DNA of 64,000 nucleotides from a virus: positions 62,001-126,000 of IMG/VR virus record IMGVR_UViG_3300009152_000030; one strand, 5' to 3'. The translations under genes and the position numbers were made by a program. Positions 1-9,707 of the stretch are shown here, piece by piece (positions within the stretch are counted from its first letter, which is position 1; every line of letters begins with the position of its first letter). A model generated the notes under the pieces. The model did no database searches, was not told where the DNA came from, and saw nothing but the letters and a program-made list of their open reading frames with translations.

Positions 1-1608
1 CAAGCTCATTTAAATGAAAGACTTGAAGGATTAAATTCAAGGCAAGCAAAGCTTACAGAGGAATTAGAGGGCAATAGAGCTGCAGCTAAGAATGGGGTAA
101 AAGTAGCAACTCCAGAAGAGTTAGAGGCTCGGAAAGAGAGAATGGCAAATTTAGAATCTAGGATTGATCCCACAAATCCAGAAAATTTTGAAGGGGCTGA
201 CAGTGCTAACCCTTTTAAAGGTGAGAGTCAGGATTGGGCAAGGCAACAACTAGACGAAATGAATCGACAAGTAAAGGGTACACCAGCTAGTCCTGCATAT
301 ACTCCTCCTGAAATTAAGTATGAAGCTCCAAAGCGAGGAAGATCTGCAAAGGCTCCGACACCTGCTTCAGCGCCGACCTCCCCACCGTTGCCTATGTCAA
401 ACACACCTGTGGGTCCATCTTCTGCGTACCCATCTCCAATGACAGATGCACAGAGGCAAGCAGAGACAGCCCGACTGGATAAACTTGGACCTGCTTTTGG
501 TGGTGGGTTTCCTTCAAAGCCACCTAAACCTCCTGCGCCACCGCCGCCTCCTCCTCCAGCGCCTCCTACTCATACTCTTCCTGGTCACAGAAGGCCGAGA
601 CCTGCAGGCAAAGGTGCAGAAGAATTTAGCCAAGATTATGAGGAACATGCTGTTGCGGCTAGCGAAGAAACAGCAGCCAGAGAACAATTAAAGGCAGCAC
701 AGAACTCGAAGAAAGAAATGTTGGCCCAACAAAAAAAGAATACACCTATTGCTGAGAATGCAGAAACTAGTAAATTAGCAAAAATATTTGAAAAGACTGA
801 TAAGAATGCAATTGTTGATCCTGGATCAGTAGACCTAGGAGGTGCGGCATTGCAAGATATTGGAAGAATTGGTGCAGGTGCAGCTGGTATGGCGGCTGGT
901 GCTCCTATTTATCTTGGTAGATATGCTGCCCATACTTATGAAAATGATGTTCTTAAACCTTATCGTGAAAGGGATGTACAGAGTCCTACTGTTGCACAAA
1001 GACAATTGCAACTAGACGATATAGGCAAAAATAGTCGTAAACTTACTGCAGTTGAGAAAAATGAATTAAATGTTTTACAGCAATACAGAGATGGAAGTAA
1101 ACTTCCTGGTAGAGCTTTTGATCGAGTAAATAGATCATACGAATTTGATCCTGCGAAACCTGGCATTCATACTGTTACTCCTGCTGCTAAAGCTGCAAAG
1201 CCTGGACAACCTGCGAAGGCACCGGCAGCGCCTGCTGGGGTGCCTATTCAACCTGCAATGGGAAAAGATATAACTAATGGTCTATTGTTTGGATTAGGAG
1301 GCGCAGGGGCCGCAGCTGGATTTGTAGGTGCAGCAACAAAAGCTTCTGCCTATGGTGCACCTGCGGATCATCCTATTAATGCATTAGGAGGCATGACCAA
1401 ACAAAATATTAGCGCAGAAGCTCAAATGCAAGCAGATAACTCTAATAGAGTTAGGATGACAAACCCATCAATGATCGGACTTAATGATGCGGATGAGTTG
1501 TATTTCCAAAATCCAAGCCTTAAACCTACTAGAAGTAGATCTAGACCGGGCCAGTATCATGATGATGGTAATCTAACCCTTGCCTTGAGTGCACTAAGAA
1601 GAGGATAA
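1..1608 (+). CDS. Proline-rich virion-associated protein, 5'-truncated by window edge
   Basis: The frame is open from base 1, with 47 sense codons before the first ATG at 142. That ATG lacks a well-spaced ribosome site, so the gene most likely starts upstream of the window. The visible part begins as a charged coiled-coil-like stretch. A long Pro/Ala-rich region follows (about residues 50-150 counted from the ATG at 142, with runs of seven prolines), then a Lys/Glu-rich helix and two Gly/Ala-rich hydrophobic segments that could span a membrane (about residues 230-260 and 375-400). No enzymatic motif is seen. It ends 5 bp before the next gene in the same operon. Its last codons (SALRRG, stop) reappear in the 22-codon mini-ORF at 4279. 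I do not recognise the family. Position next to terminase and the composition suggest an internal or injected virion protein, which is inference. Confidence 0.8.
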   Translation, partial: QAHLNERLEGLNSRQAKLTEELEGNRAAAKNGVKVATPEELEARKERMANLESRIDPTNPENFEGADSANPFKGESQDWARQQLDEMNRQVKGTPASPAYTPPEIKYEAPKRGRSAKAPTPASAPTSPPLPMSNTPVGPSSAYPSPMTDAQRQAETARLDKLGPAFGGGFPSKPPKPPAPPPPPPPAPPTHTLPGHRRPRPAGKGAEEFSQDYEEHAVAASEETAAREQLKAAQNSKKEMLAQQKKNTPIAENAETSKLAKIFEKTDKNAIVDPGSVDLGGAALQDIGRIGAGAAGMAAGAPIYLGRYAAHTYENDVLKPYRERDVQSPTVAQRQLQLDDIGKNSRKLTAVEKNELNVLQQYRDGSKLPGRAFDRVNRSYEFDPAKPGIHTVTPAAKAAKPGQPAKAPAAPAGVPIQPAMGKDITNGLLFGLGGAGAAAGFVGAATKASAYGAPADHPINALGGMTKQNISAEAQMQADNSNRVRMTNPSMIGLNDADELYFQNPSLKPTRSRSRPGQYHDDGNLTLALSALRRG

Positions 1609-1613
1609 AAAGT

Positions 1614-4265
1614 ATGAATAAGCTTTTAAATTTTCTTCGTAACAATATTAGCACAAAGATTACCAATAAGGTAAAAGATTTTTTTGGGCCCGATAAGATA
1701 TCAGAACTCCACCCTCCACAAATGACAGACAGGAATGAAAGTTCCTTAATACGACAGAATGGTAGTGTGTCGCTTAATCCAAAAAGTCTATCACCAAAAG
1801 TTGACTATAGAGCTAATAGAAAGTTTTATGCAGACATAGCAGAGATGCATCAGCAAGCAAGGCGTTTTCCTTATATGATGACTAGTGTATTAGGAAGTCT
1901 AAATCCTGATACACGTAGGTCTGGTAAAGCATTTACGAATAAGCTTATGGCATTTAAGCCTCTTGATGGAAGTTCGGCAAGAGATCTGGCTAATGATTTC
2001 GATAATAAAGGCGAATCTCTTTTTCGTGGTGTGCAAATTTTTGGAGAGCAAATTAGAGGTACTTCTCCGGGCGAAAGAATAAATCTCTTGACTATCCATG
2101 GCAGTCCTACAGGAGAGATGGCCACAAGTGTGTTTAACCCATTTAAGGTATTAACTGATAAAGACGTATCAGATCTTAGCAATTCTGTAGAAGATTTATA
2201 TGTAGCAACTTGTTATCCTAATCAAGTTGGACAACGATATCGTTTTCTTAGAATGGCTGATCCCGAATCAAAAACGAAAAGCATGGTGGAGTTTTATTCA
2301 AAATATCATGGTGGTTTTGGAGAAGATGCAGGCTCCGAGTACCAATGGCTTGTAACAGGACATGACGAACTCTCTCCTGCTGTTTATGAAAGAAAAGAGG
2401 CACTAGCAAGACATTCTCCAACAGTTTTGGATGTTCCAAGTAGAATAGATTTAACAATGCAGTCTAGAGGACCTATATATATGGGTCCAAATCCAGCAGA
2501 AAAACTTGATTTGTTAAGATCAGAGAATAAATCTGACAAATATCTAGAAAAAGTACATGAAGATTTTAAAAAAGCTACTAGAACTGGCGGACTTTTTACT
2601 GAAGCTGGTGGATTTAAAAGTGTCCGGGTAGGAGATTTAGTCCCAAATGCTACAAATTTTTATGAGCATGTTTTTGGGAAAGCAGAGGATATTGTTCCTA
2701 TTATTGACATTATAAGAAAACATGCAACTGCCAAAACACAAAACACAACAGAGTATCGTAGAGAAGTAGCCAAAGCTTTAGGATTTAGTGACGAAGGAAT
2801 TGATTTATTAGAATTTACTAACTCTCCTGCTGTGAAAGACGCATTAGGTAGTACGCATGCGGACGGCGAATATCCTATTACTGAGTTTGTAGAAAAGGAA
2901 ATAAGAAGCAGTCCTACAATTGACCAAGCACTTATATCCGGATTAAAGCCAAGAGATATACAAGAAAATATAGCTAAAAATATAGAAACTTTTATTGGAG
3001 ATCTCCCTACTGATTTAATTCCTGGCGGAAAAAGTCTTCGCACAGTTGAAACTGCAATTGAAAAAATAACTAAGAAAATAAATATAGGCCGCACAATTGC
3101 TCCTATAGCTGGACTTGCTGCTGCGCTAGGTATAGGGATTGGTTTTCCTTCTATAGCATCTGCCTCGACAGGCACTAGTCCAGTAGATGGCGGACTTGGT
3201 AGTACTTTAGCTATTGGAGCTGGGGCTGTTGGGGTTGCTACTGTTGCTGGAGTTGGAGCTTATTCTTATTCGAAGATAAGAAAAGCAGGTTTAAATCCAA
3301 GGGTTGCTGGAGGAGCAGCAGGTGGTGGGGCGGCAGGTGCGGCAGGAGCCGCAGCAGGTGCAGTAAATAGGAATAGGGGTTCTTGGATTTACAATAGCGG
3401 ATTTGTCCAAGAAGAACTTGATCTTACAACTAGAGGATTTTTTGCTGGTATTGGTTCAGTAATTAATGACTTTGGTTTTAACAGAAGAACTGGCAGCTTT
3501 GATACCAGTGGTAAACCTGATAGTTTTATTGATTCGCTTTTTGGTAAAGCATTAAAACAAGACGGATATGTTCACCCTGTTTTCAGGGCAGAAGAAGCCA
3601 CTTGGAGAGTTGCAAGTAACTTAGATGATGCATACAAAGGATGGAAAGATTTTGTAAAAACTTCGTACGATAACTCAAGTGGAATTACTAAACTTTTTCA
3701 AGGAGTTAGATATCATGGTTTTAAGATTTTAGATTCTGTTGGAGATGGATGGCTTAATAAGCAGTTGGTTAAGGCTGGCGGTTTTTCTACTATAATTGCA
3801 CCTGCACTTATGGCACATGGTGCTTTAGGTGACTTTAAAGAGGGTTATAGGAGAGGTGGCTTAATTGGTGGCGCATTCAAAACTGTGACAGGTCTTATAA
3901 GTGGGTTAGTTCAGAATAAAGTTATTGCAGGTATTCTTCTTAATCCAGCAACTGGTTTGCTTGGTGCAGGTATTACAGCAGCGGCGGGATATACTGCCTT
4001 TAAGATCTTTGACGTAAGAAACAAAGGCGCTGAGTATATAAGGTCTGGCCGCATGGGTGGACTATCATGGAACCGTGGGCCTACGCCAGGTATGTCTGGC
4101 TCAATGGCAGCAACAGCAAGACAGCGCGGACTTAATGCTATGAATAACTCAAGATTTAATGCAATGAAAGCAATGGGAAATGAAAGTTACATGATGAATG
4201 CACCCAAAAGCAGATATGCCAATTCAACTGCAATACATGGGATAACTCCTGTACTATCCTATTAA
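1614..4265 (+). CDS. Large membrane-segment virion protein, copy A of a tandem pair
   Basis: This 883-aa protein is paralogous to the next large gene (4352-7105). The last ~300 residues of both, from the NRN.GS.IYNSGF motif to the LSY terminus, are nearly collinear and highly similar, while the N-terminal halves have diverged. In the N-terminal half both share a hydrophobic strand ending in IHGS and, 30-40 residues later, YVAxCYPNQV. This resembles the His-Gly and Cys blocks of clan CD cysteine peptidases, but no catalytic role is proven. A Gly/Ala-rich hydrophobic stretch (about residues 500-560) and further hydrophobic segments near residues 715-805 suggest membrane insertion. The C-terminal tail is Met/Asn/Arg-rich. 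It starts 5 bp after the preceding stop. Function is unknown; an injected or internal virion protein is plausible. Confidence 0.85.
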   Translation: MNKLLNFLRNNISTKITNKVKDFFGPDKISELHPPQMTDRNESSLIRQNGSVSLNPKSLSPKVDYRANRKFYADIAEMHQQARRFPYMMTSVLGSLNPDTRRSGKAFTNKLMAFKPLDGSSARDLANDFDNKGESLFRGVQIFGEQIRGTSPGERINLLTIHGSPTGEMATSVFNPFKVLTDKDVSDLSNSVEDLYVATCYPNQVGQRYRFLRMADPESKTKSMVEFYSKYHGGFGEDAGSEYQWLVTGHDELSPAVYERKEALARHSPTVLDVPSRIDLTMQSRGPIYMGPNPAEKLDLLRSENKSDKYLEKVHEDFKKATRTGGLFTEAGGFKSVRVGDLVPNATNFYEHVFGKAEDIVPIIDIIRKHATAKTQNTTEYRREVAKALGFSDEGIDLLEFTNSPAVKDALGSTHADGEYPITEFVEKEIRSSPTIDQALISGLKPRDIQENIAKNIETFIGDLPTDLIPGGKSLRTVETAIEKITKKINIGRTIAPIAGLAAALGIGIGFPSIASASTGTSPVDGGLGSTLAIGAGAVGVATVAGVGAYSYSKIRKAGLNPRVAGGAAGGGAAGAAGAAAGAVNRNRGSWIYNSGFVQEELDLTTRGFFAGIGSVINDFGFNRRTGSFDTSGKPDSFIDSLFGKALKQDGYVHPVFRAEEATWRVASNLDDAYKGWKDFVKTSYDNSSGITKLFQGVRYHGFKILDSVGDGWLNKQLVKAGGFSTIIAPALMAHGALGDFKEGYRRGGLIGGAFKTVTGLISGLVQNKVIAGILLNPATGLLGAGITAAAGYTAFKIFDVRNKGAEYIRSGRMGGLSWNRGPTPGMSGSMAATARQRGLNAMNNSRFNAMKAMGNESYMMNAPKSRYANSTAIHGITPVLSY

Positions 4266-4278
4266 ATAAGAGGTTAAC

Positions 4279-4347
4279 ATGGCTGAGAATCAATATCTTA
4301 AAAAAGTTATAAATCAGATGGCGTTTAGCACATTAAGAAGAGGATAA
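4279..4347 (+). CDS. 22-codon mini-ORF, probable duplication scar
   Basis: ATG at 4279 follows AAGAGG at suitable spacing and the frame stops at 4347, 4 bp before the next gene. The last codons read ST-LRRG-stop, and the following bases resemble the junction at 1590-1616, where the first gene ends SALRRG-stop before copy A. The simplest reading is that the tandem duplication that produced copies A and B carried the 3' end of the first gene with it, leaving a shortened remnant. It could still be translated, or it could serve mainly as the ribosome-loading leader for copy B. No function can be assigned. Confidence 0.35.
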   Translation: MAENQYLKKVINQMAFSTLRRG

Positions 4348-4351
4348 GATT

Positions 4352-7105
4352 ATGTTTTTTAGAGACGGAAAACTTATTCCCTTTGCTGAGTTTGTAGGCA
4401 GTAATGATGCTCTTGATTTCTTTAAAAGTCAAGGTGTAGATACTAGCCAAGGTTATCCTGCGCTTATATCTGCTTGGAAAAATGCTCCTGAGGTTAAAGA
4501 TTTTTTAGGTAAGCGCCAAGATTTTCATTTTAATGAAGAGTTAAGAAAAGAAAGAGATCGACTTACTAAACATTGGTTTGGGGATCCTTCAGAAACTGTA
4601 CGCCCTCTTGCTTCAAATACTGAAGCTTTTTCTCTTGGTGTGGATTATTACAAAGAAGCAGCTTTCCGACAAGATGTCGCATTTAAACAAATTGAGCAGG
4701 TAATTGCTGGGAATCCTATGCTTTCAGAGCATGGGCAACTCATGGACAATTTTACAACGTTTGGTAGAGTCCACGGAGTGCAAGCAGACATCGCATTACC
4801 TAGCCAGAGAGAGCGGCTAGAAAGGGAATATATAGAAAAAGGATCTCCTAGAGACTTAACAATTCATGGTAACCCGAGGGAGCAATTTGTTACTATTCAT
4901 GGTTCATCAGAAGGAGACTTATATGACGCAGGCGGTAAATTACCTCTTGAACGGGTAGATGACCTTAAAAATGCATATGTAGCATGTTGTTATCCTAATC
5001 AAGTTCAAGGTAAATATCCTTTTTTAAAAATCAGATCACCTGAATCTACAGTTCCGAGTTTTGTTGGTAGTAGTAAGCTGGAAGTAATTGATGATCCGGT
5101 CTCAACATTTAATCCATCTATTAGTTCACATACTTCAATTCTTCCAGTTTCAAGTACAAGAGAAAAAGTAACAGAAGCTTCTAGGATGGGTTTTGATTTA
5201 GTAAGTCCTCTGACCGAAATGGAGGATGTTATTCATGGTAGGAGGCCAGCATTATTTTTTGCTGGGACCAAAGAAGAATTTAAAAAATCTTTCCTGCTCA
5301 GTACTACGCCTGATGATAATAGTCCTCTTAAAGCAGCAAAAACTGCCGTTCAAATGAAAGGTTCTGGAGCTTTAGTTGAATTTGAAGAAGAGTTTGAACT
5401 TGGAAATAAAGGATATTTTTTAGGTAAGCCTGAAACTATTGAAAAAATTAAAAGTCTTATTCAAGAAAATCAACATCTTGATCTTGATGCAGTTTTTGGT
5501 GCTCCTTTTGCAGAGCAGTTGTCAAGTCTTGATTTTGATCCAGAAACTGAGGCATTTGACAAAGAGATACGTAGCCTTTTAGGCTATACTCCAGAAAGTA
5601 CTGAACTTCGTTCATTCTTAAGAAGAAATGAGTTAGATGAACATATTTTGCCCATTTATCCTGCTAATCCATATCAAATTGATGTAGCGGGTGATGCAAG
5701 GCTGGAGGAGACTATAGGCTCAGTAAAAACTGCTGTTGTAAATAATTTATCTCCAAAAGAGATGCTGAATAATATAATTGAGAATTCGAAAGAAATAGCA
5801 AAAGCTGTAGATAAAGAAGGAGGACTTCCTCCGGCCCCTGCTGGTCCTACATTTAGGTCAGTTCGAACGAATCATTTAAGGGCACAATTTCTTAGCCCAA
5901 AGGGAAGTGCAGCAAGGTTAGAAGCTAAGTTTGGACGAGAGGTTTTAGAAAAATTAGTTAAAATAGGAAAAGTTGGAGGATTAGCATTAGCCTTAGGTAT
6001 TGGTGTTCCTGCTGTAGCTTCAGCCTCGACCGGTGCAGTGGGTGGTGGCGGTGGATTAGGCTCTACCCTGATAACAGGCGCTGCTATAATAGGAGGGATA
6101 GGAGTAGCAACAGGATTAGGTGTTGCTGCGTATAAGGGAGCGAAAGCAGCCAAAATTCCAAGTGTACTAGGAAATATTATGTCTGGACCAGGTGGTGGCA
6201 CAATTAATAGGAATACTGGTTCAAGAATCTATAACAGTGGATTTATCCAAGGTGAGCTAGATTTAACTACTAGAGGTTTTTTTGCCGGTATTGGGTCAGT
6301 CATTAACGACTTTGGTCTTAACCGCAGAATTAGTGGCTTTGACCAGAGTGGCAAAGCTTCAGGTTTCCTAGACTCATTCTTTGGTAAGGCTCTTGGGTCT
6401 ACCGGATATGTCCACCCTGTATACCGTGCTGAAGAAGCTTTTTGGCAAGTTGCTAATAACTTAGATGATGCCTACCAAGGATGGAAAAATTATATTAGCA
6501 CATCAGCTAGTAGATCTAGTGGTATAGCTAAGTTTTTTCATGGTGCACGTTACTCTGGATTTAAGCTACTTGACTCTGTTGGCGATGGATGGCTGAATAA
6601 GCAACTAGTCAAAATGGGCGGATTATCTACGATGATTGCTCCTGCCCTAATGGGTTATGGCGCAATAGGTGACTTTAAGTCTGGATACCGCACTGGAGGT
6701 GTCTTAGGTGGAATAGGAAATACAGCACTTGGAATAACTACTGGACTAGTCCAAAATAAAGTCATTGCTGGTGCTTTATTAAATCCTGCAATTGGTTTGA
6801 CTGGCGGAGCGGTTGCCGCTGCAGCTGGCTATACTGCTTTCAAGGTTTTTGATGTTAGAAACAAAGGCGCTCAATATATGAGATCAGGTCGAATGGGTGG
6901 TATTTCTTGGAATCGTGGCCCAACTCCTGGTATGTCAAGTTCTATGGGAGCTAGTGTTAGGCAGAGAGCAATAAATGCAATGGAAAATTCAAGGTTTAGT
7001 GCAATGAAGGCTATAGGCAATGAAAGTTATATGATGAGCGCTCCAAAGGCAAGATACTCAAGCTCAACTGCTATATACGGAACGTCTTCAATGCTATCTT
7101 ACTAG
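4352..7105 (+). CDS. Large membrane-segment virion protein, copy B of a tandem pair
   Basis: This 917-aa protein is the paralogue of copy A. The C-terminal ~300 residues follow copy A closely, sharing among others LDSVGDGWLNKQLVK, KVFDVRNKGAQY and SWNRGPTPGMS. The N-terminal region keeps the paired VTIHGS and YVACCYPNQV blocks but is otherwise diverged. A hydrophobic segment with an Ala/Ser-rich end (about residues 540-560) and a second one (about 565-600) precede the conserved C-terminal part. The ribosome site AAGAGGAT lies within the end of the mini-ORF. The gene ends with TAG one base before the terminase start, so it is in the same transcription unit. Function is unknown; a role as minor structural or ejected virion protein is inferred from length, hydrophobicity and location. 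Confidence 0.85.
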   Translation: MFFRDGKLIPFAEFVGSNDALDFFKSQGVDTSQGYPALISAWKNAPEVKDFLGKRQDFHFNEELRKERDRLTKHWFGDPSETVRPLASNTEAFSLGVDYYKEAAFRQDVAFKQIEQVIAGNPMLSEHGQLMDNFTTFGRVHGVQADIALPSQRERLEREYIEKGSPRDLTIHGNPREQFVTIHGSSEGDLYDAGGKLPLERVDDLKNAYVACCYPNQVQGKYPFLKIRSPESTVPSFVGSSKLEVIDDPVSTFNPSISSHTSILPVSSTREKVTEASRMGFDLVSPLTEMEDVIHGRRPALFFAGTKEEFKKSFLLSTTPDDNSPLKAAKTAVQMKGSGALVEFEEEFELGNKGYFLGKPETIEKIKSLIQENQHLDLDAVFGAPFAEQLSSLDFDPETEAFDKEIRSLLGYTPESTELRSFLRRNELDEHILPIYPANPYQIDVAGDARLEETIGSVKTAVVNNLSPKEMLNNIIENSKEIAKAVDKEGGLPPAPAGPTFRSVRTNHLRAQFLSPKGSAARLEAKFGREVLEKLVKIGKVGGLALALGIGVPAVASASTGAVGGGGGLGSTLITGAAIIGGIGVATGLGVAAYKGAKAAKIPSVLGNIMSGPGGGTINRNTGSRIYNSGFIQGELDLTTRGFFAGIGSVINDFGLNRRISGFDQSGKASGFLDSFFGKALGSTGYVHPVYRAEEAFWQVANNLDDAYQGWKNYISTSASRSSGIAKFFHGARYSGFKLLDSVGDGWLNKQLVKMGGLSTMIAPALMGYGAIGDFKSGYRTGGVLGGIGNTALGITTGLVQNKVIAGALLNPAIGLTGGAVAAAAGYTAFKVFDVRNKGAQYMRSGRMGGISWNRGPTPGMSSSMGASVRQRAINAMENSRFSAMKAIGNESYMMSAPKARYSSSTAIYGTSSMLSY

Positions 7106-7106
7106 T

Positions 7107-9245
7107 ATGAATCAAATACTTAAAATAGAAGAATTATATAAGAAAGTAGAAACTGAAAGTTCAGACATATCTTATGTGGACTATTGGACTAAAATTTCTA
7201 AAAATATAATTACCGATTACATTGAGAACTACGGTCTAAGAACTAAAACAAAGTCTGGAGCTAAATGTATTTCTGGTTGTGAGAATTGCCAAGTATCTCA
7301 TATTGAGAAGTACAAGAAAGACTATTCTACTCATCCTATTGAAAGTAAAAGAAAAGTAAAGGCTGATCCTAAAGCTTTTGCTACTCATCCTTTTCAGATT
7401 AGTTGTCCTTTGATACCTGAGAATTACTTAGAGCAATATTCAGAATTTGCCAATGAGTTGTCTGCTGAAGAAAAGGATGCATTGATTATTAATACTGATC
7501 CAGTTACATTTGCAAGTAAAATGTTTGGATGGAAACCTAGAGCACACCAAGAGATTGCTCTTCGCTGCCAAAGCAAAAAGAAAGTATTCAGGTTTGGAAG
7601 ACGATCTGGGAAGTCAGACGCTCTTGCTATTGAGATTTTGTTTCATGCTTTTACTAGAGTCAGAGAATACTTTGACGAAGAGATAAGAGAGAATGTCAAT
7701 GGCATTAAGATTCTTATTTGTTGCCCTTTTGACTCTCAAGTAACTGCAATTTTTAATAGAATACTTGAATTGCTTAATAGCAACTCAAGTTTGAAAAAAG
7801 AATTTAGATACAAGCAATCTCCCTACCATCAAATAAGATTAGAGAATGGTGCAATTATTTCTGGATTTACTACTGGTAGCAACGGCGCTAGCGCTGTTCG
7901 CGGTCAGGACGCGCACGTAATAATACTTGATGAGGTTGACTATATGACTGAGAAGGACTTTACAACAATCCTTCCTATTGCACAATCTCATAGTGATTGT
8001 CTTATTCGTGTAGCTTCTACTCCTAGTGGACTCCGTAGTAAGTTTTATGAGTGGTGCCAAGAAGCTCCAGACTGGAAAGAGTTTTATTTCCCAACTGCAG
8101 TTATTGATGAAACACCATTTGCTCAAACAAAGATTAACTGGAAGTCTCTTAGAAATGAAATGCGTAGAGAATATACCAGTGACGGCTGGTTACAAGAAGT
8201 TATGGCAATGTTTATCAGCAATGCTGATGGCGTATTTGCTGCACCTCTTGTTACTACTGCGATGGAAGGATACTCATATGCTCAAATGCGTGATGCAAAG
8301 ATGCAAGGAGAACTAGCAGGATTTAGATATAGCCTTGGTGTTGACTGGAACACTAGCTTTGGTACTTGGATATGTATTACTGGATTCCATCCTCAAGTTG
8401 GATTACAAGTTATGGAGATAGTTAATGTTCCAAAGCAAAACTTTACACAGTTACAAGGTCTTCAGAAAATAACAGAATTACTTAGCTTCTGGCAGCCTCA
8501 ACATATTTATGTGGACAAAGGTCACGGAGCAACTCAGTGGGAAACATTGAAGATGTGGTCATCACAGCAGAAAGCAGGCACGTACGAGTTCAATGTCCAA
8601 AGAAGAATTAAAGCATATGATTTTGGTAGTAAAATTTCTATAAGAGAACCTTCAACTGGTCGGCTTATTGAACATCCAGCTAAGCCGTTTCTAGTTGAGA
8701 ATGCAGTCAGACGCTTCGAAGACAGAATTATTAAGTTTTCTTTTGAGGATGATCTTCTTAGAAAACAACTACTTAACTATATCATTAAGTCTAGACAGCC
8801 AAATGGAACTCCAGTGTTTGGCCAAGATAATACAAGTATTGGTGACCATGCACTTGACGCATTTATGTTAAGTCTTGTTGCCTTTACAATAGAAGAAGGA
8901 CCAATGGCTCTTTCTAAGAATATGGTTTCTAGTTTGGGAATAACGGAGACACTTGGACATTCAATATTAAATGATCAAACTCAAGATCCTCATAGCAAGA
9001 AGTTGACTGGAGGAGAACTACTAAGACACTTGCAAAGTGAAAGGAATTCTGCTATAGATAGCAGAAAAAATGGTTCTGGTCCTTACCAAAAAACAACAGA
9101 ACACTACAGTGACCTTGATAGAAGAGCTTGGGAAAGAGATATGATTGTTACTAGAGACGGCAAAGGCAATATTGGACAGGCAATAGCTCCAGTATTTAAT
9201 TCTCGTCACAACTATCAAAGACCAAGTGGTCGAACAATTAAATAA
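7107..9245 (+). CDS. terL: Terminase large subunit (ATPase and nuclease)
   Basis: This is the motor that pumps phage DNA through the portal into the prohead and cuts the concatemer. The 712-aa protein has a Walker A motif GRRSGKSD at residues 164-171, a Walker B with catalytic acid (VIILDEVD, about 271-278), and an RNase H-like nuclease domain with spaced acidic residues in LGVDWN (about 410), VDKGHG (about 468) and IGDHALDAF (about 578-586). A 160-residue N-terminal extension contains C54, C58, C61 and H65, a possible metal site. The position one base after copy B and upstream of the portal fits a packaging module. No small terminase gene is recognised in the window. Full length and intact. 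Confidence 0.95.
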   Translation: MNQILKIEELYKKVETESSDISYVDYWTKISKNIITDYIENYGLRTKTKSGAKCISGCENCQVSHIEKYKKDYSTHPIESKRKVKADPKAFATHPFQISCPLIPENYLEQYSEFANELSAEEKDALIINTDPVTFASKMFGWKPRAHQEIALRCQSKKKVFRFGRRSGKSDALAIEILFHAFTRVREYFDEEIRENVNGIKILICCPFDSQVTAIFNRILELLNSNSSLKKEFRYKQSPYHQIRLENGAIISGFTTGSNGASAVRGQDAHVIILDEVDYMTEKDFTTILPIAQSHSDCLIRVASTPSGLRSKFYEWCQEAPDWKEFYFPTAVIDETPFAQTKINWKSLRNEMRREYTSDGWLQEVMAMFISNADGVFAAPLVTTAMEGYSYAQMRDAKMQGELAGFRYSLGVDWNTSFGTWICITGFHPQVGLQVMEIVNVPKQNFTQLQGLQKITELLSFWQPQHIYVDKGHGATQWETLKMWSSQQKAGTYEFNVQRRIKAYDFGSKISIREPSTGRLIEHPAKPFLVENAVRRFEDRIIKFSFEDDLLRKQLLNYIIKSRQPNGTPVFGQDNTSIGDHALDAFMLSLVAFTIEEGPMALSKNMVSSLGITETLGHSILNDQTQDPHSKKLTGGELLRHLQSERNSAIDSRKNGSGPYQKTTEHYSDLDRRAWERDMIVTRDGKGNIGQAIAPVFNSRHNYQRPSGRTIK

Positions 9246-9254
9246 GGAATTTTA

Positions 9255-9704
9255 ATGGCACTTGCACTATACATTAATGATCCAGTTACTGGACTTTCTG
9301 ATCAGATGGTGGACAACACCAATACAAAGATAATAGCTTTTCACGATACAACTGATGGGTCTTATCGTTATCAGACTTTAACTCTGCAGAACACAGATGA
9401 GAATCTTGGTTATACAAACATATCAGTAGCTATCGCTATCAATGGAGTAGAGAATGGTCCTATTTCAAATAATGGAATTATTTACCAGTTAATGCCAATG
9501 GAATCAACAACGGCAGACATACGTGATCAGAACTGGGAAAATCTTCCATATAATAATACGCTCACATTAGCAGATATTGAGCCAGGAGCAATCGCAAACA
9601 GGTATCTTATGTTAAAGACTTTTGTACCAAAAGGAAATGGTGTAAACTTTTTCAATGAGGCAACAATCAAGATCAATGCGACTGAGACAACCCTAGCAGG
9701 ATAA
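9255..9704 (+). CDS. Small beta-rich protein between terminase and portal
   Basis: This 149-aa protein has a clear ribosome site (AAGGA, 9 bases before ATG). The sequence alternates polar and hydrophobic residues as in a beta-sandwich and lacks cysteines, signal peptide and membrane segments. It contains the phrases YQTLTLQNTDE and NNTLTLADIEPG, typical of small virion decoration or adaptor folds, but I do not recognise a named family. It sits 9 bp after terminase and 3 bp before the next gene. A structural role in head or neck is inferred from location only. Confidence 0.8.
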   Translation: MALALYINDPVTGLSDQMVDNTNTKIIAFHDTTDGSYRYQTLTLQNTDENLGYTNISVAIAINGVENGPISNNGIIYQLMPMESTTADIRDQNWENLPYNNTLTLADIEPGAIANRYLMLKTFVPKGNGVNFFNEATIKINATETTLAG

Positions 9705-9707
9705 AAA

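Noticed and set aside
142-144. ATG at 142 as the true start of the first gene
   Set aside because: The frame is open from base 1 with coding-like codons and the ATG lacks a well-spaced ribosome site; the gene is treated as cut by the window edge.
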